NCBI RefSeq assembly: GCF_051414135.1
Contig: NZ_JBLKOA010000003.1
Location: 1 to 64,000, forward strand
Reading direction: 5' to 3'
DNA length: 64,000 nt
Origin: Halovenus halobia
Lineage (GTDB): Archaea > Halobacteriota > Halobacteria > Halobacteriales > Haloarculaceae
The translations under genes and the position numbers were made by a program. The notes under the pieces were generated by a model, which had not been told where the DNA came from, searched no databases, and was given only the letters and a program-made list of their open reading frames with translations. This document shows, piece by piece, positions 33,586-43,500 of this stretch. Within the stretch, counting starts at the first letter, position 1. Every line of letters starts with the position of its first letter.

Positions 33586-35049
33586 TCAGCTGAAATCATC
33601 ACAGAGCTGTCTGATTTCCTGATGGAACCGCGTCGCGTTGTCGTACCGGAGTAGTTTCTGTGTCGCCATTGCCTTGGCGATGATGTCGTCGACAGCGTCC
33701 GGGAGCTTTGGATTGTGGTCGGTTGGCGGCGTGCGGTCACCGGCCAGAATCTGCTCGCGGACCGTCTCGGCGTCCCCGTCGTACGGCGGTCGACCGGTCA
33801 GTGCCCGATAGAGCACCGCGCCGAGCTGGTAGATATCAGTCGCGCCGTCGACGCTTTGCTCGTCGAACTGTTCGGGAGCGGCGTAGCGGATATCGAGCAG
33901 CGTGTCTGTGTCGGCAAAGCGTCGGTAGACGGAGAGGAACCCGACCATATCGAGCATCGGTTCGACGGCGCTGTCGAGTCCGGTCGGTGGATAGCTCACC
34001 GTCAGCGGGTCGATACCACCGTGAACGATGCCGTGCTGGTGGATGGTGACGAGTGCGCGTGAAAGTGTCTGGGCGTGGGCGAGCGCCTCGCGGCGGGGGA
34101 GTCGGTCGCGGTCAGCAAGTGAGCCGCCAACGACAGTTGTGGCAACCCACAGGCGCGGGGAATCTCCCCAGTCGGCAACGGTCACGACACCGTCGCCAGC
34201 GAGGCGGTCCCAGGCACGGATTCGGTCGGTGAGCAATCGCCGAAATGCAGCACTATCGACCTGATGCACGAGCAACAGCGTCAGCGCGTATTCGTTGGTC
34301 TCGGTCTGGCCGCGAGTTCGTATCGTTTTGCCAAAGCGGTGGCTCCGCAATCCCGACAGCACTTCGAGTTCGTCGAAGCGACTGCTGGACTCGATAACCC
34401 GGAACAGCCGCGAATTCGCAATGCGCTCGATGCGGCGGTGTCGCCGTCTGACCGAGCGCGGCCGGGACTGTTCGCGAGCAGCGGCGAGTTCGATCTCTTC
34501 TTCTGAGGCCGACTCGCCCCCCTCGCCGGGCATCTCCTGAATGAACCGTGTCCAGACATCGCTATCGAGTGGGTCGCGGTTTTCCGCTTCGAGTTCGACC
34601 AGTCGCATCACTGCGCTCACGAACGAGAAGTCGGCGTCTTCACCCTCCGGAACGTCGGTCTCAACAGCAGAGAGGTCCCACGGCTCGGCGTGTTCGACCC
34701 GGCCGTAGAGGCGGCGAGCGTCGGTGTAGCCGGTTTCGGTCATGAGCGCGCCGCGAATCTCTCGGCCGTGCTCGTCAGAGAGCGTCCCAAGTGTTCGAAC
34801 CGTGACTTCAGATTCAGGGTCTGCAACGACCTGTTCGACAAGCTGCCCGATAATGCGGGACACTTTGCTCGGCTGGTTCTCGGCGACGAGACAGAGCGAA
34901 ATGGCACACTGTTCGGCCATCTCCTGTTCGCTGACAAGCCCGGCACAGAGAGAACTGACCAGTGGATGTGTCCGCTCGCGAGGGGGTGGAAGCTCCGAAG
35001 AGTCCCCATCTCCTGAGGAGTCAGGTGAACCCTCCCCGTCAGTCGTCAT
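33586..35049 (-). CDS. Protein-kinase-like protein with degenerate catalytic loop
   Basis: The protein has 487 residues. Residues about 1-190 are acidic with a helical, HEAT-like segment. The kinase-like C-lobe begins near 320: HQHGIVHGGIDPLTV stands where HRDxKxxN is expected, DMVGFL where DFG is expected, and YAAPEQF plus DIYQLGAVLYRALTGRPPYD are well preserved. No VAIK lysine or glycine loop is evident. This suggests a pseudokinase or very divergent Ser/Thr kinase. It is convergent with the thermosome. Confidence 0.75.
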   Translation of the reverse strand: MTTDGEGSPDSSGDGDSSELPPPRERTHPLVSSLCAGLVSEQEMAEQCAISLCLVAENQPSKVSRIIGQLVEQVVADPESEVTVRTLGTLSDEHGREIRGALMTETGYTDARRLYGRVEHAEPWDLSAVETDVPEGEDADFSFVSAVMRLVELEAENRDPLDSDVWTRFIQEMPGEGGESASEEEIELAAAREQSRPRSVRRRHRRIERIANSRLFRVIESSSRFDELEVLSGLRSHRFGKTIRTRGQTETNEYALTLLLVHQVDSAAFRRLLTDRIRAWDRLAGDGVVTVADWGDSPRLWVATTVVGGSLADRDRLPRREALAHAQTLSRALVTIHQHGIVHGGIDPLTVSYPPTGLDSAVEPMLDMVGFLSVYRRFADTDTLLDIRYAAPEQFDEQSVDGATDIYQLGAVLYRALTGRPPYDGDAETVREQILAGDRTPPTDHNPKLPDAVDDIIAKAMATQKLLRYDNATRFHQEIRQLCDDFS

Positions 35050-35080
35050 ACTGAACGTTTGGGAGCCACCCTCAAAACCT

Positions 35081-35536
35081 TCACTTGACTTCGAGGTCGA
35101 ACTGCTCGTGTTCCTTCACCGGGTTGAGCACGACACTGGTGTTCGATTCCTTGATCTCGGGGTCGGTCAGCAGTTCCTTGATCGTGTTGTTCATGTCGTC
35201 GGTATCGTGGAACTTGCCAATCGCGATGATGTCGTGGTCACCGGTCGTCTCGTAGACACTGACCATCTGGTGGTGGGCAGCGAGCGTCTCGGTCACATCG
35301 ACAAGCGAACTCCCCTCAACTTTGAGCTGGAGAATCGCTGTCACGTCGTATCCGAGCGCGTCGTAGTCAATTTTGGGTGTGTACCCCTGGATTATGCCAT
35401 CCTCTTCGAGGTCGGAGAGATGGTTCGAGACCGTTGTTACCGAAACGTCCAGATCTTCGGCAAGACTTCGCAAACTCGCCCGACCATCACCCAAAAGTGC
35501 ATTCACCAACTTTCGGTCCAGATTTTCATACGTCAT
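35081..35536 (-). CDS. lrpA: Lrp/AsnC family regulator
   Basis: The protein has 151 residues. The N-terminal winged helix (LDRKLVNALLGDGRASLRSL, with VTTVSNHLSDLEEDGII as the recognition helix) is followed by the RAM effector domain. ATG 35536 is favoured over TTG 35539. A TATA box ATTATAATG on the minus strand (35560-35568) lies about 28 nt upstream. It is divergent from glnA1; in other haloarchaea an Lrp protein beside glnA controls it, so regulation of glutamine synthetase is likely. Confidence 0.92.
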   Translation of the reverse strand: MTYENLDRKLVNALLGDGRASLRSLAEDLDVSVTTVSNHLSDLEEDGIIQGYTPKIDYDALGYDVTAILQLKVEGSSLVDVTETLAAHHQMVSVYETTGDHDIIAIGKFHDTDDMNNTIKELLTDPEIKESNTSVVLNPVKEHEQFDLEVK

Positions 35537-35559
35537 CAACTCAGTAAACGCAGGCCACC

Positions 35560-35568
35560 CATTATAAT
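35560..35568 (-). promoter_or_regulatory. TATA box of the lrp gene in the lrp-glnA1 divergent region
   Basis: ATTATAATG on the minus strand supports a leaderless lrp transcript. The surrounding AT-rich 35555-35590 stretch is the likely operator for Lrp in this 125-bp divergent region. No glnA1 TATA box stands out; TTTAGTG near 35627 is a weak candidate. Confidence 0.5.
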
Positions 35569-35661
35569 TTTACGAATATACAATTCTCCTCGGAGATGGC
35601 AAGGATTGCACACTCTGTGAGAACTTTAGTGTATGCGGCTCTCCCTATCAGATGCCGAAAA

Positions 35662-37017
35662 ATGACAAGCGAAAACCTATCTTCAGAAGCGGAGGATGTC
35701 CTCGACGAAATCGAGGAACAGGGTGTCGACTTCCTACGTCTCCAGTTCTCGGATATCCTGGGGACACCGAAAAACGTCTCTATCCCGGCCGAGCAGGCCG
35801 AGAAAGCCTTCGACGAGGGTATCTATTTCGACGGCTCGTCGATTAATGGCTTCGTCCGCATTCAGGAATCAGATATGCGCCTGGAACCGGATCCAAGCAC
35901 GTTCGCCGTGCTCCCATGGCGCAACAGCGAGAAGGTCACCAGTGCCCGACTCATCTGTGACGTGATCGACACGTCGACTGGCGAGCCGTTCCCAGGCGAC
36001 CCACGACGTGTGCTCCAGAACGCTGTCGACCGAGCCAACGAGATGGGCTACACCGTCAACGCTGGCCCAGAGCCTGAGTTCTTCCTCTTCGAGGAGGACG
36101 AAGACGGGAATGCGACGACGACCACCCACGACTCGGGTGGCTACTTCGACCTCGCCCCGAAAGACCTCGCACAGGACGTGCGTGGTGACATTATCTATGG
36201 TCTGCAGGAGATGGACTTCGAGGTCGAGGCCAGTCACCACGAAGTCGCCGAGGGTCAGCACGAAATCGACTTCAAGTACGACGACGCGCTGACGACGGCA
36301 GACAACATCGTCACCTTCCGCTCGGTCGTTCGTGCCATCGCGGCACAGCACGACCTGCACGCGACGTTCATGCCAAAACCGATTCCGCGCATCAACGGCT
36401 CCGGTATGCACACACACCTCTCGCTGTTCACCGAGGACGGCGAGAACGCCTTCCACGACGACGACGACGAACTCGGCCTGAGCCCGACTGCAAAGCAGTT
36501 CCTCGCGGGCATTCTCGAACACGCTCCGGCGCTGGCCGCGGTCACGAACCCGACGGTCAACAGCTACAAGCGGCTCGTCCCGGGCTACGAAGCGCCAGTC
36601 TACGTCGCCTGGTCCGACGTCAACCGCTCGGCACTCATCCGCAAACCGGCCGCCCGAGTGCCAGCGGCCTCCCGAATCGAGGCCCGGTTCCCCGACCCGT
36701 CCTGTAACCCATACCTCGCGCTGGCCGCACTCATCCACGCGGGACTGGACGGTATCGAGAGCGACCTCGACTGTCCGGACCCAGTTCGAGAGAACATCTA
36801 CGAGTTCGACGAGGCCAAACGCGAAGAGTACGGCATCGAGACGCTGCCGTCGAATCTCGGCGAAGCTGTCGACGCACTCGAAGCGGACGAAGTCATCATG
36901 GACGCGCTGGGCGAGCACGTCTCCGAGAAGTTCGTCGAAGCCAAAAGCCAAGAGTTCGAGGAGTACCTCGTCGAGGTCTCCGAGTGGGAAATCGACCGCT
37001 ACCTCGAGAAGTTCTAG
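35662..37017 (+). CDS. glnA1: Glutamine synthetase, first copy
   Basis: The protein has 451 residues. It makes glutamine from glutamate and ammonia. It carries YFDGSSINGF near 50, NAGPEPEFFLF near 130, HHEVAEGQHEIDF near 190, the ATP-binding FMPKPIPRINGSGMHTH near 235 and NSYKRLVPGYEAP near 310. It looks like a GSI-alpha type, and the adenylylation-site segment of GSI-beta is not seen. ATG 35662 begins MTSENLSSEAEDVLDEIEEQ. It is followed 89 bp later by a close paralogue. Confidence 0.95.
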   Translation: MTSENLSSEAEDVLDEIEEQGVDFLRLQFSDILGTPKNVSIPAEQAEKAFDEGIYFDGSSINGFVRIQESDMRLEPDPSTFAVLPWRNSEKVTSARLICDVIDTSTGEPFPGDPRRVLQNAVDRANEMGYTVNAGPEPEFFLFEEDEDGNATTTTHDSGGYFDLAPKDLAQDVRGDIIYGLQEMDFEVEASHHEVAEGQHEIDFKYDDALTTADNIVTFRSVVRAIAAQHDLHATFMPKPIPRINGSGMHTHLSLFTEDGENAFHDDDDELGLSPTAKQFLAGILEHAPALAAVTNPTVNSYKRLVPGYEAPVYVAWSDVNRSALIRKPAARVPAASRIEARFPDPSCNPYLALAALIHAGLDGIESDLDCPDPVRENIYEFDEAKREEYGIETLPSNLGEAVDALEADEVIMDALGEHVSEKFVEAKSQEFEEYLVEVSEWEIDRYLEKF

Positions 37018-37106
37018 GCTGGATCGTCCCAGATTACCGTTTTTTGTCGCGCAGACCAATCCCATCGGATTTATTGTGACTGACGGGAGAATCAGAATGT
37101 CTACGA

Positions 37107-38456
37107 ATGACAGGCACATCCCGTACAGCAGAAGATGTTCTCGACGAGATCGAGAACAAAGGTGTCGATTTCCTCCGTCTCCAGTTTACGGACATTCTGG
37201 GGACCCCGAAAAACGTCTCTATCCCGGCTGACCAGGCCGAGAAAGCCTTCGACGAAGGGATTTATTTCGACGGCTCGTCGATCAACGGCTTCGTCCGCAT
37301 TCAGGAGTCGGACATGCGTCTGGAACCCGACCCAAGCACGTTCGCCGTACTCCCGTGGCGTAACAGCGAGAAGGTCACCAGCGCACGACTCATCTGTGAC
37401 GTGCACAACACTACGACTGGTGAACCCTTCAGCGGTGACCCCCGACTGGTCCTCCAAGACGCCATCGACCGAGCCAACGAGATGGGCTACACCGTCAACG
37501 TCGCCCCCGAGCCAGAATTCTTCCTCTTCGAGGAAGACGAGAACGGCAACGCCACGACGACGACCCACGACTCGGGTGGCTACTTTGACCTCGCCCCGAA
37601 AGACCTCGCACAGGACGTGCGTGGCGACATCGTCTACGGGCTGCAGGAGATGGGCTTCGACGTCGAGGCCAGTCACCACGAAGTCGCCGAAGGTCAACAC
37701 GAGATCAACTTCACCTACGACGACGCGCTGACGACGGCGGACAACGTCGTCACCTTCCGCTCTGTTGTGCGCGCCATCGCGGCCGACCACGACCTGCACG
37801 CGACGTTCATGCCAAAGCCGATTCCACGCATCAACGGCTCCGGCATGCACACACACCTCTCGCTGTTCACCGAGGACGGCGAGAACGCCTTCCACGACGA
37901 CGACGGAGAGTTCAACCTGAGCGGGACTGCAAAGCAGTTCCTCGCAGGCATTCTCGAACACGCCCCCGCACTATCGGCTGTCACCGACCCGACGGTCAAC
38001 AGCTACAAGCGACTCGTCCCGGGCTACGAAGCACCAGTCTACGTCGCCTGGTCTGACGTCAACCGCTCGGCGCTCATCCGCAAACCGGCCGCCCGTTCGC
38101 CAACAGCCTCCCGGATCGAGGCCCGGTTCCCAGACCCATCCTGTAATCCGTATCTCGCCTTCGCCGTGCTCATTCACGCAGGGCTGGACGGTATCGAGAA
38201 CGACCTCGACTGCCCGGACCCGGTTCGAGAGAACATCTACGAGTTCGACGAAGAGAAACGCGAAGAGTACGGCATCGAGACGCTGCCGTCGAACCTCGGC
38301 GAAGCCGTCGACGCACTCGAGGAAGACGAGGTTGTGATGGACGCGCTGGGAGAGCACGTCTCCGAGAAGTTTGTCGAAGCCAAGCGCCAGGAGTTCGAGG
38401 AGTATCTCGTCGAAGTCTCCGAGTGGGAAATCGACCGCTACCTCGAGAAGTTCTAA
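37107..38456 (+). CDS. glnA2: Glutamine synthetase, second tandem copy
   Basis: The protein has 449 residues and is nearly identical to the preceding copy through all catalytic motifs, with most differences in the N-terminal 10 residues and a few surface positions (for example VHNTTTGEPFSGDP against VIDTSTGEPFPGDP). The upstream 89-bp gap has a TATA-like ATTTATT at about 37069, so it may have its own promoter. The ATG at 37097 is out of frame, so 37107 is the start. The family role is as for glnA1. Confidence 0.95.
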   Translation: MTGTSRTAEDVLDEIENKGVDFLRLQFTDILGTPKNVSIPADQAEKAFDEGIYFDGSSINGFVRIQESDMRLEPDPSTFAVLPWRNSEKVTSARLICDVHNTTTGEPFSGDPRLVLQDAIDRANEMGYTVNVAPEPEFFLFEEDENGNATTTTHDSGGYFDLAPKDLAQDVRGDIVYGLQEMGFDVEASHHEVAEGQHEINFTYDDALTTADNVVTFRSVVRAIAADHDLHATFMPKPIPRINGSGMHTHLSLFTEDGENAFHDDDGEFNLSGTAKQFLAGILEHAPALSAVTDPTVNSYKRLVPGYEAPVYVAWSDVNRSALIRKPAARSPTASRIEARFPDPSCNPYLAFAVLIHAGLDGIENDLDCPDPVRENIYEFDEEKREEYGIETLPSNLGEAVDALEEDEVVMDALGEHVSEKFVEAKRQEFEEYLVEVSEWEIDRYLEKF

Positions 38457-38521
38457 CTGGTCAGTCGTTGCTGGCTTTTCGGGCCAGAAGTGATTTGCCG
38501 GAGGCCGCTGAACAGTAGCCT

Positions 38522-38698
38522 ATGCGTGCAAGTATTGAGGTAGAAACCCTCCTGAAGATCGTTCTCTTGCTGGTTGTGATCTGGATTGCGCTGGAGATTA
38601 TCGGAGAAGTGGTCGGCTTCATACTTGGGCCACTGTCGAGTTTGTTCGGACTCGTAATTATCATTCTCATCATCCTCTGGTGGTTCGACTACGTGTGA
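38522..38698 (+). CDS. 58-residue two-helix membrane protein
   Basis: ATG 38522 to TGA 38698. The peptide begins MRASIEVETLLKIVLLLVVI and has two hydrophobic segments (about 10-28 and 34-53), ending WWFDYV. It follows the glutamine synthetase genes on the same strand with a 65-nt gap. The function is unknown. Confidence 0.65.
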   Translation: MRASIEVETLLKIVLLLVVIWIALEIIGEVVGFILGPLSSLFGLVIIILIILWWFDYV

Positions 38699-38699
38699 A

Positions 38700-38765
38700 C
38701 TACCCCGCCCTACTCATTCCCTCCGGTCGCTCCTTGAGGACGGGGGCTTAGCGCCTGCATTCAGC
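38700..38765. mobile_element. Possible solo end of an IS200/IS605-type element
   Basis: CTACCCCGCCCTACTCATTC, a short hairpin region and GAGGACGGGGGCTTAGCGCC resemble the terminal sequence I associate with TnpB-carrying IS200/IS605 elements of haloarchaea. The CCCCG and CGGGG arms can pair. No transposase or tnpB frame is adjacent, so this would be a remnant or a REP-like solo end. The identification rests on memory of such termini. Confidence 0.4.
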
Positions 38766-38806
38766 TAATCGACGGGCTTTTTGTCACTTTTGCCGTGTAC
38801 TAAAGC

Positions 38807-39316
38807 GTGTACAGTCTGAACGTTCCCGTACCGACCCGTGTCGCGAGCGCCGCCAGCGAGGTTGCTCGGGAACTGCCCCAGGCCCGGATTCGCAACCGCG
38901 GCGAGCACACGCTGGGGGTCAAACGACTCGCCAGCGACCAGAACGCGCAGTACAGCCGCATCGAGGCCCAAACCCGGGAACTACTCCGAGGTCAGCCTCC
39001 CTTCGAGGCACGGATCAGTGAGATTGGTGTCTTCGAGAATCCACCGGTCGGGACCGCACCCGTCGTCCACTTCGTCGTCGAGTCACCAGAACTGCTGGCG
39101 CTGCACGACCGACTGGTCGAACGGTTTGGCATCGTCGACGAAGAAATCGAGGGCAACAACTACAGCCCACATGTCACCATTGCCCGCGGTGGGTCGAGAG
39201 AGATGGCCGAGCGCGTGGCCGGCGACATCGAACCAATCAACTGGTCGGTTACGGAGCTGATTTTCTGGGACGCCACGCACAACCAGCCAGTCAGTACCGT
39301 CTCGCTGCCAGCGTAG
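38807..39316 (+). CDS. 2'-5' RNA ligase / 2H phosphoesterase-like protein
   Basis: The protein has 169 residues from GTG 38807, encoding VYSLNVPVPTRVASAASEVA. The second 2H motif is clear (YSPHVTIARGG near 125). The first appears as EHTLGVKRL near 40, slightly different from HxTx. These proteins act on cyclic phosphates or 2'-5' bonds of RNA. ATG alternatives would lose the first motif. It is convergent with hisA. Confidence 0.8.
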   Translation: MYSLNVPVPTRVASAASEVARELPQARIRNRGEHTLGVKRLASDQNAQYSRIEAQTRELLRGQPPFEARISEIGVFENPPVGTAPVVHFVVESPELLALHDRLVERFGIVDEEIEGNNYSPHVTIARGGSREMAERVAGDIEPINWSVTELIFWDATHNQPVSTVSLPA

Positions 39317-40036
39317 TTACTCGCTGACGGCGTCGCGTGCTGCCGCCAGCGTGAAGTTGCCTTCGTAGAGTGCACTGCCGACGACGACTGCGCTCGCGCC
39401 GGCCTCGCGCAACGCGAGGATATCCTCGATTGTTGCGACGCCACCGCTTGCGATAACGGGAATATCGACCGCAGCGGCGAGGCGCTCGACTGGCTCTGTC
39501 CGGACGCCGTCGAGTTGTCCCTCCACGTCGACGTTCGTGAACAGGATTGCGCCAGCACCGAGGTCTTCGTAGCGCTGTGCGGCTTCAACGGGGTCCAGTC
39601 CCGTCCCTTCCTGCCAGCCCGAGACGACCACTTCCCCCTCTTTGGCGTCGAGACTCACCACGACCGTTCCGGAGTGGGTGTCGTCGATTTCACCGACAAT
39701 TTCGGGTGTCTCGACGGCTGCGGTGCCGAGGATGACGCGGTCGATACCGCGGTCGAGCAGTCGCCGTGCGTCCGCCGCGGTCCGGATACCACCGCCGAGT
39801 TGGAGGTCGACATCACAAGCGTCGACAATGGCGTCGATGGCGTCGGCGTTGGCGCGCTTACCTTCGAAGGCACCATCGAGATCGACAAGATGCAGGGTTT
39901 CTGCGCCGGCCTCGACCCACTCCGTCGCGGCGTCGACCGGGTCGCCGTAGGTGGTTTCGGTCCCGCGCTCGCCGCCGACGAGTTGCACGACTTCCCCGTC
40001 CTGCATATCGACTGCCGGAATGACCTCGAAGTTCAT
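39317..40036 (-). CDS. hisA: Phosphoribosylformimino-AICAR ribotide isomerase
   Basis: The protein has 239 residues. It catalyses the fourth step of histidine synthesis, an Amadori isomerisation. The duplicated half-barrel is visible: VIPAVDMQDGEVVQLVGG at the start with the catalytic Asp, LQLGGGIRT near 77, and VIASGGVATIED near 187. ATG 40036 is chosen because the longer frame would read into the repeat element. No other his genes are adjacent. Confidence 0.96.
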   Translation of the reverse strand: MNFEVIPAVDMQDGEVVQLVGGERGTETTYGDPVDAATEWVEAGAETLHLVDLDGAFEGKRANADAIDAIVDACDVDLQLGGGIRTAADARRLLDRGIDRVILGTAAVETPEIVGEIDDTHSGTVVVSLDAKEGEVVVSGWQEGTGLDPVEAAQRYEDLGAGAILFTNVDVEGQLDGVRTEPVERLAAAVDIPVIASGGVATIEDILALREAGASAVVVGSALYEGNFTLAAARDAVSE

Positions 40037-40150
40037 ACGCTGATTGAGGGAGTGACCGTCGAAAGCGTGTCGATTACGAGGATGTGTATTAGTAGGTAGA
40101 TTTGAATCAGTACTGGTCGGAGCTGGTTCGGCCGGTTCGGTGTTGAACAA

Positions 40151-40450
40151 CCAGAAAGCCCCCGTCCGCTTGCCCATCCGGGGCCTGCTCACGGCGGCAA
40201 CGCCGCCGTTCGCAGTGTCCGAGGGACCTTCGGTCCCTCGCTACTCGCTGCGCTCCTCACGCTGTTCCGGTGCTTGCTTCGCCCGGGATGGAGCAAGGCG
40301 GACGGCCCCTTTCAGCCCCACCCACGGTGGCCTGTGGCACAAGCAACAGGGTGGGACTGAAAGGGGCGAGGCTCTCGGGGAAGGCGGGCGACGCAAGCAC
40401 CCACTGGAGCGCAGCGAGCCCCCCGATCCGAGAGCCTCGGGGCTTTCTGG
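40151..40450. repeat. Foldback repeat element (element C)
   Basis: The 300-bp element has 12-bp perfect inverted termini: CCAGAAAGCCCC at 40151-40162 and its complement at 40439-40450. Hairpins with 3-nt loops lie at 40193-40207 (loop AAC) and 40220-40240 (9-bp arms, loop TTC). A 61-bp core hairpin at 40305-40365 closely matches that of element B, with arms CCCCTTTCAGCCCCACCC and GGGTGGGACTGAAAGGGG. Flanking GTGCTTGC and GCAAGCAC add an outer stem. No reading frame is convincing. Downstream, 40451-40548 holds only an undefined leader or promoter for the helicase. Confidence 0.85.
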
Positions 40451-40548
40451 CTGGTCGCAGTCCAGACAAGATTAACACTCGCAAAAACACACCTCCATTC
40501 TCAGAACCGCGCAACCGACAAGAGCCTGCGGTCCTACCTCAAGACAAG

Positions 40549-43500
40549 ATGGGAGCGATGGAGCGTCTTGCCGAGACCGCCCCCTTTGACCCCGAGACAG
40601 TCTCGATTGACGACGCGGACGTGCTCGACACGCTGGAGCCAGTGGTTCAGGAGTGGTGGGTCGAACAGTTCGGAGAGTACGTCCCCGAAAATGGTGGCTT
40701 CTTCACGCCGCCACAGAAGGAAGCGATTCCGCTGATTCACGAAGGGACGAATACACTCGTCTGCTCGCCGACCGGGTCGGGGAAGTGTGTTCGACCAGAC
40801 ACACCGATACTTGTCGACCAAGATGGCACAGCGTCGGTCAAACGCGCGCACAGCCTTCGCGAACAGAGTGGACAGAAGATATCTGAAATCGACGACGGCG
40901 TCCTGTACAGCAGTGATTTTACTGCGTACTCGTTGGACGAGCGCACAGGATCTGTCACGAAACAGGACTCGATGGTGTATGCGGAGCCATACGACGGTCG
41001 ATTGAATCAGATCAACACAGAGTACGGACGGATGGCAGAAGTGACGCCAGACCACCCACTGCTCGTCGAAACGGAGAACGGAACGGAGTGGCGACGAAGT
41101 GACGATATTGAACCGGGTGACAAAGTTGGGATACCAAATCAGGTCGACCTACCCGAAAAAGGAATCACGTTGGACGTCGAGTCAGCGCTGAGTACACTTC
41201 GCGAGCAACACCCAATCGTTATTACGAAAGAGGAAGCGGAACAACTCCAGAGAGAGCTCACCGCTGCATCAGCACTCTCTGATTTGACTGAATCACAACG
41301 GCGAGAGAGTATTGCCCTCACTGGTGCGACGTTCGAAGAGATCGCAGCAGAGGTTGGCGTCGGGATAGCAACGGTGTACAAACTTTGCACAGGGGAATCT
41401 ACACACCGTCAGCAGGAATTGTTGAAATTTCTCGAATCAGAACTGGAGGTCCCAGACGCGAACGAAGTCGTAGTGAAGACAGACGGAGGGAATCTGTCCC
41501 GGTTCAGCTACGTAGAGACAGTGACGCCAGATGTCGCCCGAATAGCGGCATTCATTCTTGCAGAAGGGTTCATTGGGGAGTACGGTTCTAACACGAGAGT
41601 TAGTATCTCGCAGTCTCTGCGTACCGATTTGCTCGAGACAGTGTTGGCAGACTTCGAGAGAATCTTCGCTGTTTCGTTCGACCAGAGAAACGACATTGAT
41701 TACGTAATCAACGACACGGCGTTCGTGCAGTTCTTGAGCGAGTTACTTGGAATCGAGTCAGGCAAAGGTCGGACTGTACCGTTTCCTGACTGGGTTCTGA
41801 ATGCTGAAAAACGAATAAAGCGCGTATTCGTTGCAACATTTCTCTCCTTAGAGGCCGAACTGAGAGAGAAAGAAGTACGAATACTCCAGGCGAACGAAAT
41901 GAAAATCGAGCAGCTGAATTATTTGCTGCTCTCGTTTGGTATCGTCGCGGCCCGAAATACGAAAGAAAAGGCCCCAACAAATACCGAATCCCAGAAGACA
42001 CGACAGTACTACGAACTTACAGTTCGGCAAAAGACGAATCTCGAGACGCTGCTCTCGGAGTTCGATATTCGTCACCCGAATATCGGTCGGGTAGAATCTC
42101 ACGTCCGGAGGGGGGAGGGCGGCGGGAATTACGTGGGCAAGCATGCATTCGATTACAAGGATATCCGCGCGCTATCTGAGTACTATGGGAGCGATGCTGA
42201 GTTTAATGACAGAATTGGAAATATCTACGAGGTCGTTCGCCGTTCTGGATACATTACTGACCGTGCCTTGTCGAAACTCTCCGCAGAATTGAGCCAGTTG
42301 CCAGCAGAAGGAGCCGTGACAGAGCTCCAAGAAAAAATACAACGGATACAGTCACAGGATATCGTCTGGCTCACAGTGAATGAAGTAACACCTGTGCAAT
42401 ATAGTGGTGAAATAATTGATCTCAGCGTCCCGGGCACGCAGAATTACATCGGTGGCCGTGGCGGGCTGTTCATGCACAATACCCTCTCCTCGTTCACCAG
42501 CATCATCAACGAACTCTTTCGCCGCGACCAAGCGGAGGGACTGGACAATAGCGTCTACTGCCTGTATATCTCCCCGCTCAAATCGCTGGCCAACGATATC
42601 CACCGGAATCTCGAAGTCCCACTCGACGGCATCACCGAAAAACTCGACGAGCGCGGCGAAGATGTCGAAATTCGGCACGCAATTCGCCACGGCGACACCA
42701 GCGATAGCGAACGGCAGGCGATGCTGGAGACAACGCCCCACATTCTCAATACGACACCAGAGACACTCGCAATCCTGCTCAACTCTCCGAAGTTTCGCGA
42801 GAAGCTCCGCACCGTCGAGTACGTCATCGTCGACGAGATTCACAGCCTCGCAGAGAACAAACGCGGGACACACCTCTCGGTTTCGCTGGAACGACTCGAG
42901 GCGATGGCCGAAAGCTCGCCGACACGAATCGGCTGTTCGGCAACAGTCGAACCGCTGGATACGATTGGGGAGTTTCTGGTCGGCTACAACTCCAACCGAA
43001 CCAGCGAGGATGGGACGACAGCGGAGGACCGCCAGCCTCGGGACTACGAGATTGTCGATACACGGTTCGTCCGGGAGTTCGATATGGAGTTGCGCTGTCC
43101 GACCGACGACCTGATCAACACGCCGTCCGGCGTGGTCAACGAGCGGTTTTACACAGAACTCAACGACCTGATTCAGGACCACACGAACACGCTTGTGTTC
43201 ACAAACACGCGGTCCGGGGCTGAACGCGTGCTGCAGAACCTCCGGGAACGCTTCGACGGCTACGACGAGGGCAACTCCGGCTGTCACCACGGCAGTCTCT
43301 CGAAAGAACGGAGACAAGAGATCGAATCACAGCTCAAGGCTGGCGAACTCGACGTGGTGACGACATCAACCTCACTAGAGCTGGGAATCGATATGCCCGA
43401 ACTGGACCTGGTTGTGCAGGTCGGGTCACCGAAATCCGTCGCCTCGCTGCTCCAGCGGGTCGGGCGGGCCGGCCACCAACTCGGCCAGACAGTCACCGGG

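Noticed and set aside
37097..37106. Earlier ATG for the second glutamine synthetase
   Set aside because: It is out of frame with the glnA2 reading frame; ATG 37107 is in frame.
40270..40548. N-terminal extension of the Lhr helicase
   Set aside because: It would translate part of the foldback element; ATG 40549 gives the family N-terminus.
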